From contig CAXXFQ010000008.1 in the NCBI GenBank assembly GCA_963674475.2, positions 372,001-436,000 on the forward strand: a stretch of 64,000 nucleotides of DNA, in the 5' to 3' direction. Positions 33,925 to 43,207 of this stretch are shown piece after piece. A program made the position numbers and the translations under genes. Source of the DNA: CAXXFQ01 sp963674475 (GTDB lineage: Bacteria > Planctomycetota > Planctomycetia > Pirellulales > Thermoguttaceae). Each line of letters starts with the position of its first letter. Position 1 is the first letter of the stretch. The notes below the pieces were generated by a model, which was not told the origin of the DNA, searched no databases, and was given only the letters and a program-made list of their open reading frames with translations.

Positions 33925-35490
33925 CTATTTTTCTTCGATCGACTTGTCCGGTTCGATAGCCAGCTCGACCCAAACAATCTTGCACGGGTCGTCGCAGTCG
34001 CCACGGAGAGTCAACTCGTTATACGCGTCCTTCAAGACGTCGACCGAGGCGGAAAAAACGTAACGGACATTTTTTTCCCGGTCTGTTTTTGCTTCAGTCG
34101 TTTTCAACAACGCGATCGGGTGGCCGTTGAGCTTTGCCGATAGTTCGGGCCCCTTGCTTGGTCCCTTTTTCGCCTCGATGATCGCCAAAACGCGACCGGA
34201 CGTCGGGGCTTTTCCGACATGCAGTCGAAATGGGGCCTTTTCCCCCCGGGCCAACGTCGCGGGGAGAGGTTTCTCCGGTTTCACTCCGGCAGGAAGCGTG
34301 TCGACAAAGGTAACCACGTGGCGACGACGGACGTTCGGCAGATCCTCGAATCGGCTCAACTGGCTGAGAAATTCGGCAAACCGCTTTTCCGATTCCGCCG
34401 TAATGCCGAACGGGCCTCCGCGATCGAAGAAATTGAAGAGGTAGACGCCGTCGGCTTCCCGTTCCAAGGCGGACGCGGTAAACCCGCGCACCGATTCGAG
34501 CCCTTGGGATTCGACAAACTTCGACCCCCGAAACGGTTGAAGGCGAACTTCACAGCCGGGAAGGATTTTTACTTGATCCGCGGCATCGCCGAGCGCCTCC
34601 CGCCAGCTTTCGACCGGGATATCGAAGTCGGCCGTATTCCAAAACGGCGAAGGCACGAGGATATCGACCAACCCTTCTCGGGCCCAGGTGACTCCGTCAA
34701 TGCCTTTTTTCCGAGCAATCTCGGGAGTGACGGGGGTCCGAGCCGCAATGAGGATCGGATGCCCACGACGCTTGGCCGCCTTTTGCACCTCGGCGCGAAC
34801 GTCACGCATGAACTGCGTCAAAATGGGGCCGTTTTGTTCCTCTTCCGATCGCTTGAAATAGTACGGAAATCGCATCCAATCCAGTTCGATTCCGTCCGGA
34901 TCGTAACGGTCCAAAAGTTCCCGGACATAATCCATTGCGTGTTGTCGCACTTCCGGATGGGCGAAATCCAGCCCGGCCGCCCCGCCAGGATTGCAACGAA
35001 ACTCGGGATGGTTCTTCCAAAATTGGCTATGGAGGAAGCTTTCCGGGTCGTGGACGGCGTGCATGTCGTTCATCCGCATCGAAATCCAGGGAGAGATCCC
35101 CTTCTCTCGCGAACGTTCGATCCAGATCGTGTAAGGATCGAGGCCCCGCTCGTCGCAAAGCCGCGCGTTTTCGGGCCAAATGCGTGTTCTCGGTGGTAGC
35201 GCGGCAAGCACCTTCTCGTCATGTTCCCAGATCGCCTCACGGCTTTTGCTGGCGAAGCTCGAACGCATCGCGTTGGGGTTGAAGAAAAGGTGCGTGATGC
35301 CCAGATCGGCGTGGCGGTCGACAAAGTCGATCAGCTTTTCGCGGGTCATCTCGTCGGGGGTTCGACAATAAAACCAGGTCGAGCTGTCATAGTTGACAAT
35401 AAGCGGAATACGGTCCGACTTCGGCGCTTCGGCCCAAACCGTGGCGGTCGATCCAAGCAGCAGAAGGAAAAACAAAGGAATGCGGGACAT
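33925..35490 (-). CDS. Secreted glycoside-hydrolase-like protein (GHL10/TIM-barrel type)
   Basis: From ATG 35490 the product is 521 residues with a signal peptide (IPLFFLLLLGSTATVWA). The body looks like a TIM barrel of the glycoside-hydrolase-like group: LGITHLFFNPNAMRSSF, PWISMRMNDMHAV, VRELLDRYDPDGIELDWMRF with a typical acidic strand-end Glu/Asp pair, ILIAARTPVTPEIARKKG and ADGVYLFNFFDRGG. Substrate and catalytic residues cannot be fixed from sequence. The C-terminal 120 residues form a beta-rich domain. It lies 71 bp downstream of a secreted beta-propeller on the same strand, so the pair may be co-expressed. Confidence 0.72.
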   Translation of the reverse strand: MSRIPLFFLLLLGSTATVWAEAPKSDRIPLIVNYDSSTWFYCRTPDEMTREKLIDFVDRHADLGITHLFFNPNAMRSSFASKSREAIWEHDEKVLAALPPRTRIWPENARLCDERGLDPYTIWIERSREKGISPWISMRMNDMHAVHDPESFLHSQFWKNHPEFRCNPGGAAGLDFAHPEVRQHAMDYVRELLDRYDPDGIELDWMRFPYYFKRSEEEQNGPILTQFMRDVRAEVQKAAKRRGHPILIAARTPVTPEIARKKGIDGVTWAREGLVDILVPSPFWNTADFDIPVESWREALGDAADQVKILPGCEVRLQPFRGSKFVESQGLESVRGFTASALEREADGVYLFNFFDRGGPFGITAESEKRFAEFLSQLSRFEDLPNVRRRHVVTFVDTLPAGVKPEKPLPATLARGEKAPFRLHVGKAPTSGRVLAIIEAKKGPSKGPELSAKLNGHPIALLKTTEAKTDREKNVRYVFSASVDVLKDAYNELTLRGDCDDPCKIVWVELAIEPDKSIEEK

Positions 35491-35561
35491 CGGATAGGCC
35501 TCTCTTTTTCTTGCGGGGCGGATCTTTTTCTTACGAAAAGGTCTCTCGCAGACGAATTTGT

Positions 35562-36503
35562 TTAGCGTTGCACCTCGAACCGCGTCGCATCGGCGTCCAC
35601 TCCGAGAATGAAAATCCCGGAGATGGTGCCGAACCGTTGGAAGTCGTAAATCTCGCCAACCACCTTTTTGTCCGGTGTGATCTCGAAAATCTGCGGTTGC
35701 TCGCCCACATGGCCGTGCCCGCCCCAATTGCAGACCACCGTGTTCCCGTTCGGCAACCGTTGCATCCCGGCGACGAATCGAAGCGGGTTGCCCGGCAGGT
35801 CGTTTTCGTTGACCGCCCAAACCTCGTTGCCGTTGGAATCATATTCGACGATCCGATGGGCGTCGCCGGTGCCGCAAAGGGTGTTTCCATTCGGGAGTCG
35901 GATCCCACTGAACATTTCCTTATGCGGAATCTCGTTGACGATTTTTCCCTCACCGTCGTATTCCCGAAGTAAGTTATCGCCCCACTGGCCGACCAGATAA
36001 TGGCCGCCGGGCAATTTGCGCACCTCGCGCATTTGCAGGTGGGTTTTTTTCTCCTTCGTTTGGAGCTTGACCGTCTTGCGAATCTTCCCTTCGCGATCGA
36101 CTTCGACCAATTGCATCGGTCCCGATTCGGCCACCATTACCAAACCATCGGGCAACGGTTGGCAGGCGTGGATTTCGTTCCCTTCGGCCGTGTCGTAACG
36201 CCAGACGATCTCTTTCTCACGCGTCACTTCCATCACGCCGCGGACGTGGGTGAAGAGAATATTTCCGCTAGGCAAGACCCAAATGTCCTGGGGATATTGG
36301 GCCGGATATTCCCACGTGATTTTTCCGTTTTTGTCGACCAAATAGACGTGACACCCACCGTAGTCGGCACAGGCGAAGGCTCGGCCCAAGGTGTGGCGCA
36401 CTGGCGGTTCGCTTGCTTCTGCAGCAAAAGAGGCAACGGTGACCGACAAGCAAACGGCGAAAACCGCAGCGACGAAAAAGGGAGTTTTATTGAGTAAACT
36501 CAT
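35562..36503 (-). CDS. Secreted beta-propeller protein
   Basis: The 313-residue protein has a signal peptide (FFVAAVFAVCLSVTVASFAA) and repeated blades with motifs such as PSGNILFTHVRGVMEV, LPDGLVMVAES, LPGGHYLVGQWGDN, LPNGNTLCGTGDAHRIVEYD and LPNGNTVVCNWGGHGH. These LP.GN blades resemble PQQ-like or arylsulfotransferase-type propellers. It is probably periplasmic and ligand-binding rather than clearly catalytic. It shares strand and close spacing with the glycosidase-like gene downstream. Confidence 0.78.
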   Translation of the reverse strand: MSLLNKTPFFVAAVFAVCLSVTVASFAAEASEPPVRHTLGRAFACADYGGCHVYLVDKNGKITWEYPAQYPQDIWVLPSGNILFTHVRGVMEVTREKEIVWRYDTAEGNEIHACQPLPDGLVMVAESGPMQLVEVDREGKIRKTVKLQTKEKKTHLQMREVRKLPGGHYLVGQWGDNLLREYDGEGKIVNEIPHKEMFSGIRLPNGNTLCGTGDAHRIVEYDSNGNEVWAVNENDLPGNPLRFVAGMQRLPNGNTVVCNWGGHGHVGEQPQIFEITPDKKVVGEIYDFQRFGTISGIFILGVDADATRFEVQR

Positions 36504-36574
36504 GAAGCGGCATCTCTTCTCTTGGGGGTGTAGGTGGAATGATTTTTCGGGAAGGACAATCGATAGCTATAAAT

Positions 36575-36622
36575 ATACCCTCTTGCGCTTCCGGGTTCAA
36601 ACCGTGAGGCACAAGAGGGTAT
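36575..36622. terminator. Long-stem hairpin between rne/rng and the propeller gene
   Basis: ATACCCTCTTG pairs perfectly with CAAGAGGGTAT (11 bp) around a 26-nt loop. The flank is A/T-rich but lacks a clean T run, so it may be a terminator or an RNA-processing site. Confidence 0.5.
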
Positions 36623-36652
36623 GGTTGGTTTTCAAAAATGGCGTTTAATGGC

Positions 36653-38248
36653 TTATTTCGGCGAGAATCGGACATCGTTGCCGGCGGCGTCCCAACACTC
36701 GAATTCGAGGTGTTCGGGGAAGGCCGATTTGACGCTGAGCACCTGAATCGACATCTTGCCTTCGTCTTCGAGCTCGGCCAACTCGCGACGCTTCTTGTTG
36801 TTCAAATAGGCCGCCACATCGTCGGTCACGTTGACGTGAATCCGGGCGATCTTCGGTTCTTGGGTGGCCAACATGAGCATTCGGATGACCTCGATCGCCA
36901 TGCTTTCCGGCGTCTTGACCACGCCCGAACCACGACAAGCGGGGCAGTCGTTATAGGCGCTTCGCTTCAAGCTTGGTCGGATTCGCTGTCGGGTCATTTC
37001 GACCAGGCCAAACGGGCTGGTTCGCAAGATTTTGGTCCGGGCCCGGTCTCGCCTAACCGCGTCGCGTAGCGCTCGCTCAACGCCCCGACGGTGCCGCTCC
37101 AGACGCATGTCGATAAAGTCGTTGACCACGACCCCGCCCAAATCGCGAAGACGAATCTGACGAGCGATCTCGCGGGCCGCCTGAATGTTCATCTGGAAGG
37201 CGGTTTCTTCGGCCGAATCGTCGGCCCGGAAATTGCCGCTATTGACGTCGATGGCTACCAACGCTTCAGTCGGGTCGATGACGATCGATCCGCCTTTGGG
37301 AAGCGGAACGGTCCGCATATGGATTTTGGCGATCTCTTCGTCTAAATGGTACTTGTGGAACAACGGTTCCTTTCCTTCGTACTGCTTCAGACGATTGACC
37401 GAACGGGGCATGACCAACTGTAAAAATTCACGCGCCCGCTCGTAGGCCGACTTTTCGTCGATGTAGATCGTGTCGACGTCGGTGGTGAAAATGTCGCGAA
37501 TCGTTCGAATGAGCATATCGCTCTCTTCGTAGATGTCGCAGGGGCCTTCCACCTTCTTGATGCGACGGAAGATCACCTTCCAGAGACGCAACAGATAGGC
37601 CATGTCGCGGGAAAGCTCTTTTTTCGTCCGGTCGACTCCGGCCGTCCGCACAATGAACCCAAGCCCCTTGGGCGGATTGAGTTCCAACATCGTGTCGCGA
37701 AGCTTGACGCGGACATCTTCATCTTCGATCTTGCGCGAGACACCGACGCGTCCCAACGCGGGCATCAAAACGAGATAGCGACCGGGGATGCTGATGTAGG
37801 TCGAAAGGGTGGGCCCCTTCGTCCCGATCCCTTCCTTGGTCACCTGGACGATGACCTCGTCCCCTCTTTTGAGAATATCTTGGATCGGCGGCTTCACGCG
37901 GGGCCGGGCGCCCACTTTGCGCCGACGCGGACGTCGTCCTCCGTCCGAACCTTCGAGGTGCTGTTCCCCGTTGTGCTCGATGGGGTAATACGGATCGTAT
38001 CCGCCTTGGCGAAAATATTGGGGCTCGATATCGCTGATGTGCAAGAAGCCGTTGCGCCCGACGCCGAAATCGACGAAGGCCGCTTGAATGCTCGGCTCCA
38101 GATTGATCACCACCCCTTTGTAAATATTTCCGACATAATTGTTTTGGGCCGTTCGCTCGACGTAGAGCTCTTCCAAAACTCCGTCTTCAACGATGGCAAT
38201 CCGGCATTCCTCCGGTTGGGCCACGTTGATTAACATCTCCTGTTTCAT
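36653..38248 (-). CDS. Ribonuclease E/G family
   Basis: The 531-residue protein matches the catalytic half of RNase E/G: the S1 domain (YVGNIYKGVVINLEPSIQAA, FVDFGVGRNGFLHISDIEP), the 5'-sensor/RNase H region, the catalytic acids in VAIDVNSGNF and GVVVNDFIDM, and a Zn-link CPACRGSG. It cleaves single-stranded RNA in rRNA maturation and mRNA decay. A 60-residue insertion inside the S1 domain contains the basic run GGRRPRRRKVGARPRVK. No long C-terminal degradosome scaffold is present, so it is RNase G-like in size. It lies 115 bp downstream of the DUF2344 gene. Confidence 0.92.
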   Translation of the reverse strand: MKQEMLINVAQPEECRIAIVEDGVLEELYVERTAQNNYVGNIYKGVVINLEPSIQAAFVDFGVGRNGFLHISDIEPQYFRQGGYDPYYPIEHNGEQHLEGSDGGRRPRRRKVGARPRVKPPIQDILKRGDEVIVQVTKEGIGTKGPTLSTYISIPGRYLVLMPALGRVGVSRKIEDEDVRVKLRDTMLELNPPKGLGFIVRTAGVDRTKKELSRDMAYLLRLWKVIFRRIKKVEGPCDIYEESDMLIRTIRDIFTTDVDTIYIDEKSAYERAREFLQLVMPRSVNRLKQYEGKEPLFHKYHLDEEIAKIHMRTVPLPKGGSIVIDPTEALVAIDVNSGNFRADDSAEETAFQMNIQAAREIARQIRLRDLGGVVVNDFIDMRLERHRRGVERALRDAVRRDRARTKILRTSPFGLVEMTRQRIRPSLKRSAYNDCPACRGSGVVKTPESMAIEVIRMLMLATQEPKIARIHVNVTDDVAAYLNNKKRRELAELEDEGKMSIQVLSVKSAFPEHLEFECWDAAGNDVRFSPK

Positions 38249-38363
38249 CGACTCGCTCTCTGATTCGGCATAATTAGGCGAGCGACGTTTCGTTTTTGCT
38301 CCGTCAAAGGATCCTTACGTTCGCCGAAACGGTTTACGAAACCGACTCGACTCGGTGGTTCTC

Positions 38364-39080
38364 CTACGGTTTTACTTCCACTGCCGGTTTCATTTTCACC
38401 GTCGGTTCCGCTTTCACCGCCGGTTCCACTTCCACCGCGGTGCGGATCAAACCGTACCCTTGGCTTTCAAGATCGTCAAGCTCAAGCGCAGCCAATACGT
38501 CGCGCGGCCCAGGGTTGGCCTGGGGTGTTACGCGAAACGTGATCGACAAACGGTCGCCCTCGCGGGACAGCCGTTCCAAAAAGGCCATTAAATCGATCGA
38601 TGTCGAACGCTTTGGACGCGTCACCGTGTAAGTGTCACACGCCAAAAGCTGTTGTACCGACGCGTCGATTTCAGACGCCCTTTCCGGAGGGATCGGAATT
38701 TCGTAACGGACCCGTTGGACCCCGGCCGAGCGACGCTTTCCTTTTTCGGAAAGCAGTTCGACCGATCGAAACGAAAGTCCCGGAACCGTCTGTTTTTCAA
38801 GACGATCGCGAATCGTTTCGGCGTCGAGCCGTTCGGTCAGCTCCAACTCCATCAGTTCGTCCGCTCCTTCCACTCCGAGCGCCAAGGCCGAAGGAAAACT
38901 CATTCGCGGCTTGGGGTGAAACCCCTCACTCATGCCAAGCGGCAACTCGGCCCGACGGAACAACCGTTCCATCAGTCGGACCAAATCCCGGTGGCCGATC
39001 AGGCGTAAATCTCCCCGTTTACAAAAACGAATACGTACTCGTTGTCGAACCTTCGGCTCGCTTGTTTGTGTCGAAACCAT
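38364..39080 (-). CDS. DUF2344 / TIGR03936-family protein
   Basis: The 238-residue protein has VRIRFCKRGDLRLIGHRDLV, RLMERLFRRAELPLGMSEGFHPKPRMSFPSALALG and RYEIPIPPE, which match the DUF2344 family (TIGR03936). This family often follows or is fused to a radical-SAM protein and sits beside RNase E/G and ribosomal L21/L27 genes. Here the RNase neighbour is kept but the radical-SAM part is absent. The last 25 residues are an imperfect six-residue repeat (VEVEPA, VKAEPT, VKMKPA) encoded by 18-bp DNA repeats at about 38380-38440. Confidence 0.85.
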   Translation of the reverse strand: MVSTQTSEPKVRQRVRIRFCKRGDLRLIGHRDLVRLMERLFRRAELPLGMSEGFHPKPRMSFPSALALGVEGADELMELELTERLDAETIRDRLEKQTVPGLSFRSVELLSEKGKRRSAGVQRVRYEIPIPPERASEIDASVQQLLACDTYTVTRPKRSTSIDLMAFLERLSREGDRLSITFRVTPQANPGPRDVLAALELDDLESQGYGLIRTAVEVEPAVKAEPTVKMKPAVEVKP

Positions 39081-39371
39081 CGGTTCGCTCTCTCTTCGTC
39101 ACTGCCGTTGGTGACGAAGTGCCTGGTTCACTAGGAAGCGGTTTTTCGATCTCCCGCAACGAAAACGACTCCTCTTGAAAAAAACGTAATCCCAAGAGAA
39201 TTCGATTCCAAACCACTTTTTTCGGTCTTCGGTGACGAAAACCACTTCCCCTATAAATTCCAAACCGTTTTTCCACTCAAGGCGGAGAAACGGATACCTT
39301 TTCATGTTTTTTTAATTTTCCTTCGGTTGGGACCGCTTTACTCCCGTTTTCAAAACCGAATGAAAAATTCG

Positions 39372-41114
39372 TTACGGGGCCAGTTCGGGTACCCGTTTGC
39401 GAAGTTCGCCCCGAAGGAAAATGTCGATATTGTGAGCGTTCTCCATCATCATCACGCGTCGGGCAATTTCTTCACACGCTTCGATCGTCACGCTTCGGCA
39501 AATCTTTTTGATTTCCGGAATCGCGCTCGGCGTGACGCTGAAATTACGCAGCCCCATTCCCAGAAGCAGCATCGTATAAAGGTTGCTCCCGCTCATTTGG
39601 CCGCACAAGTTGACCGGAGTCGACGTTCGTTTGCCCGCCTCGATGGTCTGACTTATCAGACGCAACACGGCTGGATCCGAAGCGTTATACAAACTGACCA
39701 CATCCTTGTTGCTCCGGTCGACCGCCAAGGTGTATTGAATCAGGTCGTTTGTTCCGATACTCAAAAAGTCGACTTCGTCGATAAAGTGATCGATCATGAT
39801 TACCGCCGAGGGAACCTCGACCATCATGCCGACCTCGAAATTTCGACTGAATTCGAGATTCCGCTCCTCGAGATCCTCGATCACGTCGGCCAAAACCATA
39901 CGGGCCTGACGCAATTCGAGAAGGGTCGAAACCAGCGGGAACATGATACGCACTTTCCCAAAAACGCTCGCCCGGAGAATCGCCCGAAGCTGGGTTCGGA
40001 ACATCGGCAAATTGGCCAACGCCAACCGAATACTCCGCATTCCCAAAAACGGGTTTCGCTCGTCTTCCGGCGCGGGCAAATGGGAGACCTTGTCGGCGCC
40101 CAAATCGAGGGTTCGAATCGTCACCGGACGACCTTCCATCGACTTGATTACCCGAGAGTAGGCCTCGTAGTGGGCCTCTTCGTCCGGTTCCCCTTCGGAG
40201 CCCAGGTACAAAAACTCGGTTCGGTACAGACCGACCCCATCAGCTCCCCGGTTGACGCAATGGTCGACTTCGTAAGGGAATTCGATGTTTCCATAAAGGT
40301 TAATTCTCACCCCGTCGGAAGTCTCGGCCGGCAGATCGCGTAGCGTTTCCAACTGGACCGCCAGCGATCGGGCCTCTTCCTCCTCGTGACGATATCGGGC
40401 GATCGTCTCTTCGTCCGGATGAACGATCACGAGACCTTCGTCGCCGTCAATAATGACCAAGTCGCCGCCGGAAACTTCCGACAAGAACGGCCCGGTTCCG
40501 ACCACGGCCGGAATTTCCAACGCCTCGGCCACGATCGCCGTATGACTTCCCATGCCGCCGATTTCGGTGACGAAACCGAGGACGAAATCCCGATTCAAGT
40601 TGGCCGTCTCGCTCGGCGTGAGGTTGTGGGCCAAAACCAAAACGGGCGAGGTTAGATGCGAAAGTCCTTCGCGACGACGGCCTAAGAGGTTTCGCAAGAG
40701 CCGTTTTTCGATGTCGAAAATATCGTTGGCCCGCTCGGCCAGATAACGACTTTCGAGTTTTTCGAAAACCTGTGCGTAGCGTCGCAACGTTCGACTGACG
40801 GCATACTCGGGCGAATAGTGTCGCTCGCGGATCATCTCCTCCAGCTCACTGCGAAGCTGGGGGTCGGAGAGCATCTGGAAATGAGCCTCGAAGATGGCGC
40901 CGTATTTCGAGCCGAGCTCATTGGAAACCGCGTCCCTATTGGCGCTGATTTCCAACGAAGCGGCATCGATCGCTTTGCCGAGTCGCTCGAGTTCGCTTTC
41001 GACTGCATCGCGGGAGACGAATCGGCGAGGAATACGAAATCCCTCGCTGTCCATCACCAACGCTTCGCCGATCGCGACACCGGGCGAAACCGCTATGCCT
41101 TGCAGTTTCTGCAT
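39372..41114 (-). CDS. ptsI: Phosphotransferase system enzyme I
   Basis: The 580-residue enzyme transfers phosphate from PEP to HPr. The swivelling domain carries the phospho-His in GGMGSHTAIVAEALEIPAV; the TIM barrel carries GVGLYRTEFLYLG, FLGMRSIRLAL, LSIGTNDLIQYTLAVDRSN and the acid/base Cys in VNLCGQMSG. All catalytic residues are intact. No GAF domain is present, so it is EI rather than EI-Ntr in architecture. It lies 46 bp after the HPr gene. Confidence 0.95.
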   Translation of the reverse strand: MQKLQGIAVSPGVAIGEALVMDSEGFRIPRRFVSRDAVESELERLGKAIDAASLEISANRDAVSNELGSKYGAIFEAHFQMLSDPQLRSELEEMIRERHYSPEYAVSRTLRRYAQVFEKLESRYLAERANDIFDIEKRLLRNLLGRRREGLSHLTSPVLVLAHNLTPSETANLNRDFVLGFVTEIGGMGSHTAIVAEALEIPAVVGTGPFLSEVSGGDLVIIDGDEGLVIVHPDEETIARYRHEEEEARSLAVQLETLRDLPAETSDGVRINLYGNIEFPYEVDHCVNRGADGVGLYRTEFLYLGSEGEPDEEAHYEAYSRVIKSMEGRPVTIRTLDLGADKVSHLPAPEDERNPFLGMRSIRLALANLPMFRTQLRAILRASVFGKVRIMFPLVSTLLELRQARMVLADVIEDLEERNLEFSRNFEVGMMVEVPSAVIMIDHFIDEVDFLSIGTNDLIQYTLAVDRSNKDVVSLYNASDPAVLRLISQTIEAGKRTSTPVNLCGQMSGSNLYTMLLLGMGLRNFSVTPSAIPEIKKICRSVTIEACEEIARRVMMMENAHNIDIFLRGELRKRVPELAP

Positions 41115-41160
41115 ACTCGAACCACTTCCTTATTAAGCTGGAGGCTTTTGCGCCGTCAGC

Positions 41161-41481
41161 CTACCGGTTTTCTTCTACTTGAAAGTGAGAATCAAACAGG
41201 TTGGCCAGCGTTTCGACCGCTTGTTCCGCGTCTTGACCGTTGGCTTCCAACAAGACCTGATCACCCTGAAAAGCGCCCAGCCCCAAAAGTTGCAGTGGCG
41301 TGCTTTTCGCGTCCACCGTCAGGCTTCCTTTGACGATCGAAATGTTCGCTTCGAAACGTCTCGCGACGAGAATCAACGACGTCGCCGCTCGAAGGTGGAA
41401 ACCTTCGCGATTCGAAACCGTTACATTTCGGGTTGCTTTCGCTTCGTCTGCCATGTCAGGTGTTTTAGGGAGCTGCTTCAT
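41161..41481 (-). CDS. HPr family phosphocarrier
   Basis: This 106-residue protein has the HPr core with the phospho-acceptor His in SNREGFHLRAATSLILVARR and a Ser in VDAKSTPLQLLGLGAFQGD at the position phosphorylated by HPr kinase in other bacteria. The region around that Ser (KSTPLQLLGLGA) differs from the classic KSIMGVMSLG. The N-terminus may be shorter, starting MADEAKATRN. It carries phosphate from EI to EIIA proteins. No sugar permease is encoded here, so a regulatory role is likely. Confidence 0.92.
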   Translation of the reverse strand: MKQLPKTPDMADEAKATRNVTVSNREGFHLRAATSLILVARRFEANISIVKGSLTVDAKSTPLQLLGLGAFQGDQVLLEANGQDAEQAVETLANLFDSHFQVEENR

Positions 41482-41971
41482 GATAGGTTGTCGACGTCTT
41501 CCTTTGTCTCCTTTCGGGAGGCCGCCTATGGCTTTGGCTGACGCGATGGTTAGGTTACGAAACCGGCTCTTGTAGGAAAAGGAATTACCGTGTCGTTTGG
41601 GGACACTCCGTTGGAACGGGAGGCGTTCCTTGCCGAGAAAACCTTCCCGGAGCGAAGTGTCAGTTTGGTTACTCTTTCAGGGGGCGGATCGCTTTGTACG
41701 ATTGATTCCCCGAGCGGGAAAGGATCGATAGGTTTCTCGATTTCCAGCGAAGCTTTGCTCGAACGAGAGAACTTTCGAACGGGCCACCCGTCCAGAACCC
41801 AGCTGACTCGACGAGCCAAAAGCGGCGGTTGGGATCGTTTTTCCTTTTCACCGCCGGGCTTTTGGGGACTGCCGAGCCTTTTTGGGCCGCCAGACTCTTT
41901 TGGGCTGTCAAGCTCTAGTTTTGGACCGCCGGGCTCTGTTTTGGACCGCGGGGTCCCCCTCTCCCCTCTTT
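41482..41971. other. Spacer between ptsN and HPr genes
   Basis: A gap of about 490 bp interrupts the cluster. It holds the tandem repeat at 41845-41958 and overlapping open frames on both strands without convincing family features. In E. coli rapZ occupies this position; nothing like RapZ is seen. Confidence 0.45.
41845..41958. repeat. Six degenerate ~20-bp tandem repeats
   Basis: Units begin TTTTGG or TTTTCA and continue with variants of (G/A)CCGCCGGGCTC, for example TTTTGGACCGCCGGGCTCTG at 41919-41938. The last two units are nearly identical. They lie just downstream of ptsN. Confidence 0.7.
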
Positions 41972-42445
41972 CTAGGCGAACTGGTTATTGTCCGCTTCTT
42001 CGAGAAGCTGTTGGATATCCTCCGGCGTTTTCGACTGTCTCAGGTAGCGACAGAAGGTGTCGTCGCGAAGCTGCCGGGAAATGTTTTCCAAAGCCCGCAG
42101 GTGGTCGCCCGGCCGATCGGGAGGCGAGACCAATAAAAACAAGAGATGGACTTTTTCGCCGTCCAGACTGTTAAAATTGACCCCCTCAGAACTCACGGCC
42201 ACGGTTCCGACCAGGCGGTCGACACTGGGGTGTTTCGTGTGAGGAACGGCAATCCCCCGGCCAATTCCGGTGCTGCCGAGCTCCTCGCGTTTCATAATTG
42301 CCTTAACAATGCTCTCTTGCTCATCGGCGTTGATTTCGCCCGCGTCGAGCAACGCCTGGACCATTTCTCGAATGACCCCTTCTTTTTCGTACGCAACCAA
42401 ATCGGCTCGGATTGCATCGCGAGAGATGAAGTCGGTGAACTTCAT
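41972..42445 (-). CDS. ptsN: PTS EIIA-Ntr-like protein
   Basis: The 157-residue protein is an EIIA of the fructose/nitrogen type: [33 protein letters not shown] with the phospho-His, and [27 protein letters not shown]. It starts at ATG 42445 after AGGAG. With hpf upstream and HPr and EI downstream it reproduces much of the E. coli hpf-ptsN-rapZ-npr order, so a regulatory PTS is more likely than sugar uptake. The gene symbol follows this synteny. Confidence 0.88.
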   Translation of the reverse strand: MKFTDFISRDAIRADLVAYEKEGVIREMVQALLDAGEINADEQESIVKAIMKREELGSTGIGRGIAVPHTKHPSVDRLVGTVAVSSEGVNFNSLDGEKVHLLFLLVSPPDRPGDHLRALENISRQLRDDTFCRYLRQSKTPEDIQQLLEEADNNQFA

Positions 42446-42859
42446 ACACTATCTCCTGTCACTCTGCTCTGCTCCCAGAAAAACGGAACATCTCGATGCC
42501 GACTTCCTGGGAATATCAATGAATTCTATGGTTTTGTAACGAGCATCTTCCAGGGCCAAAAGGATTCCTCGGAAAATCGAAGAAAACTTGGCCGACGTCC
42601 GATTCCTTTGGTGTCGGCAGGTCACGCCAATAAAGAGAGAACTCCCGGTAAGAGGGTTCCCGGGCTTTCCTGCCGTTTTCCGCGTCGGAACGGGACGCCG
42701 ACTCGCTACACTTCTTTCTATAGGAATTGTATTGCTACAAAAAAATTCAGAACACGGCAAAAAATCAAGCCGTGAGAAAAAAAGGACACCTCAGGAAAAC
42801 TCGAACGGGAAAGTCGTTCTTCCCGGTCAAAAAAACGGCGGTGGAAGCAAGCCTTTTGA

Positions 42860-43207
42860 TCAGTCGAGTTCTGACGCTTCGGTCAACACTTCCTGCGAGA
42901 TTCCCTCTCCGCCTTTGTGCTTTTGGAGCTTTTCTTTATACTTTCGAATCTGCTGCTCCACTTTGTGGACTGCTCCATCCAGAGCGCCCATCAATTCATC
43001 GCCCTGTTGGCTGGCGACAAAATCGTGTTTGTGTTCGGCCGAGACGCGAAGGTCGACCATGATTTGTTCGCGATTTTCCAAATTGATCGCAACGATGATT
43101 TCCGTCAAACGATCAAACAAACGGGTGATCTTCTCGACCTTGGCCTTCACCTTATCTTGGGTAACTTGACTCAGAGATCCATGTCGGGCTGAAACTTTAA
43201 TTTCCAC
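42860..43207 (-). CDS. hpf: Ribosome hibernation-promoting factor, short form
   Basis: Starting at GTG 43207, seven bases after AGGAG, the 115-residue product begins MEIKVSARHGSLSQVTQDKV and has RVSAEHKHDFVASQQGDELMGALDGA, the HPF/YfiA fold. An ATG five codons upstream is possible, but the Shine-Dalgarno sits inside that extension. HPF binds the decoding centre and stabilises inactive ribosomes. The long-form dimerisation domain is absent. It heads the PTS-Ntr-like group. Confidence 0.92.
   Translation of the reverse strand: MEIKVSARHGSLSQVTQDKVKAKVEKITRLFDRLTEIIVAINLENREQIMVDLRVSAEHKHDFVASQQGDELMGALDGAVHKVEQQIRKYKEKLQKHKGGEGISQEVLTEASELD

Noticed and set aside
41590..42174. 194-codon plus-strand ORF antisense to ptsN
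   Set aside because: Its second half is a mirror of ptsN coding sequence and its middle is the 20-bp tandem repeat. The long frame is a by-product.
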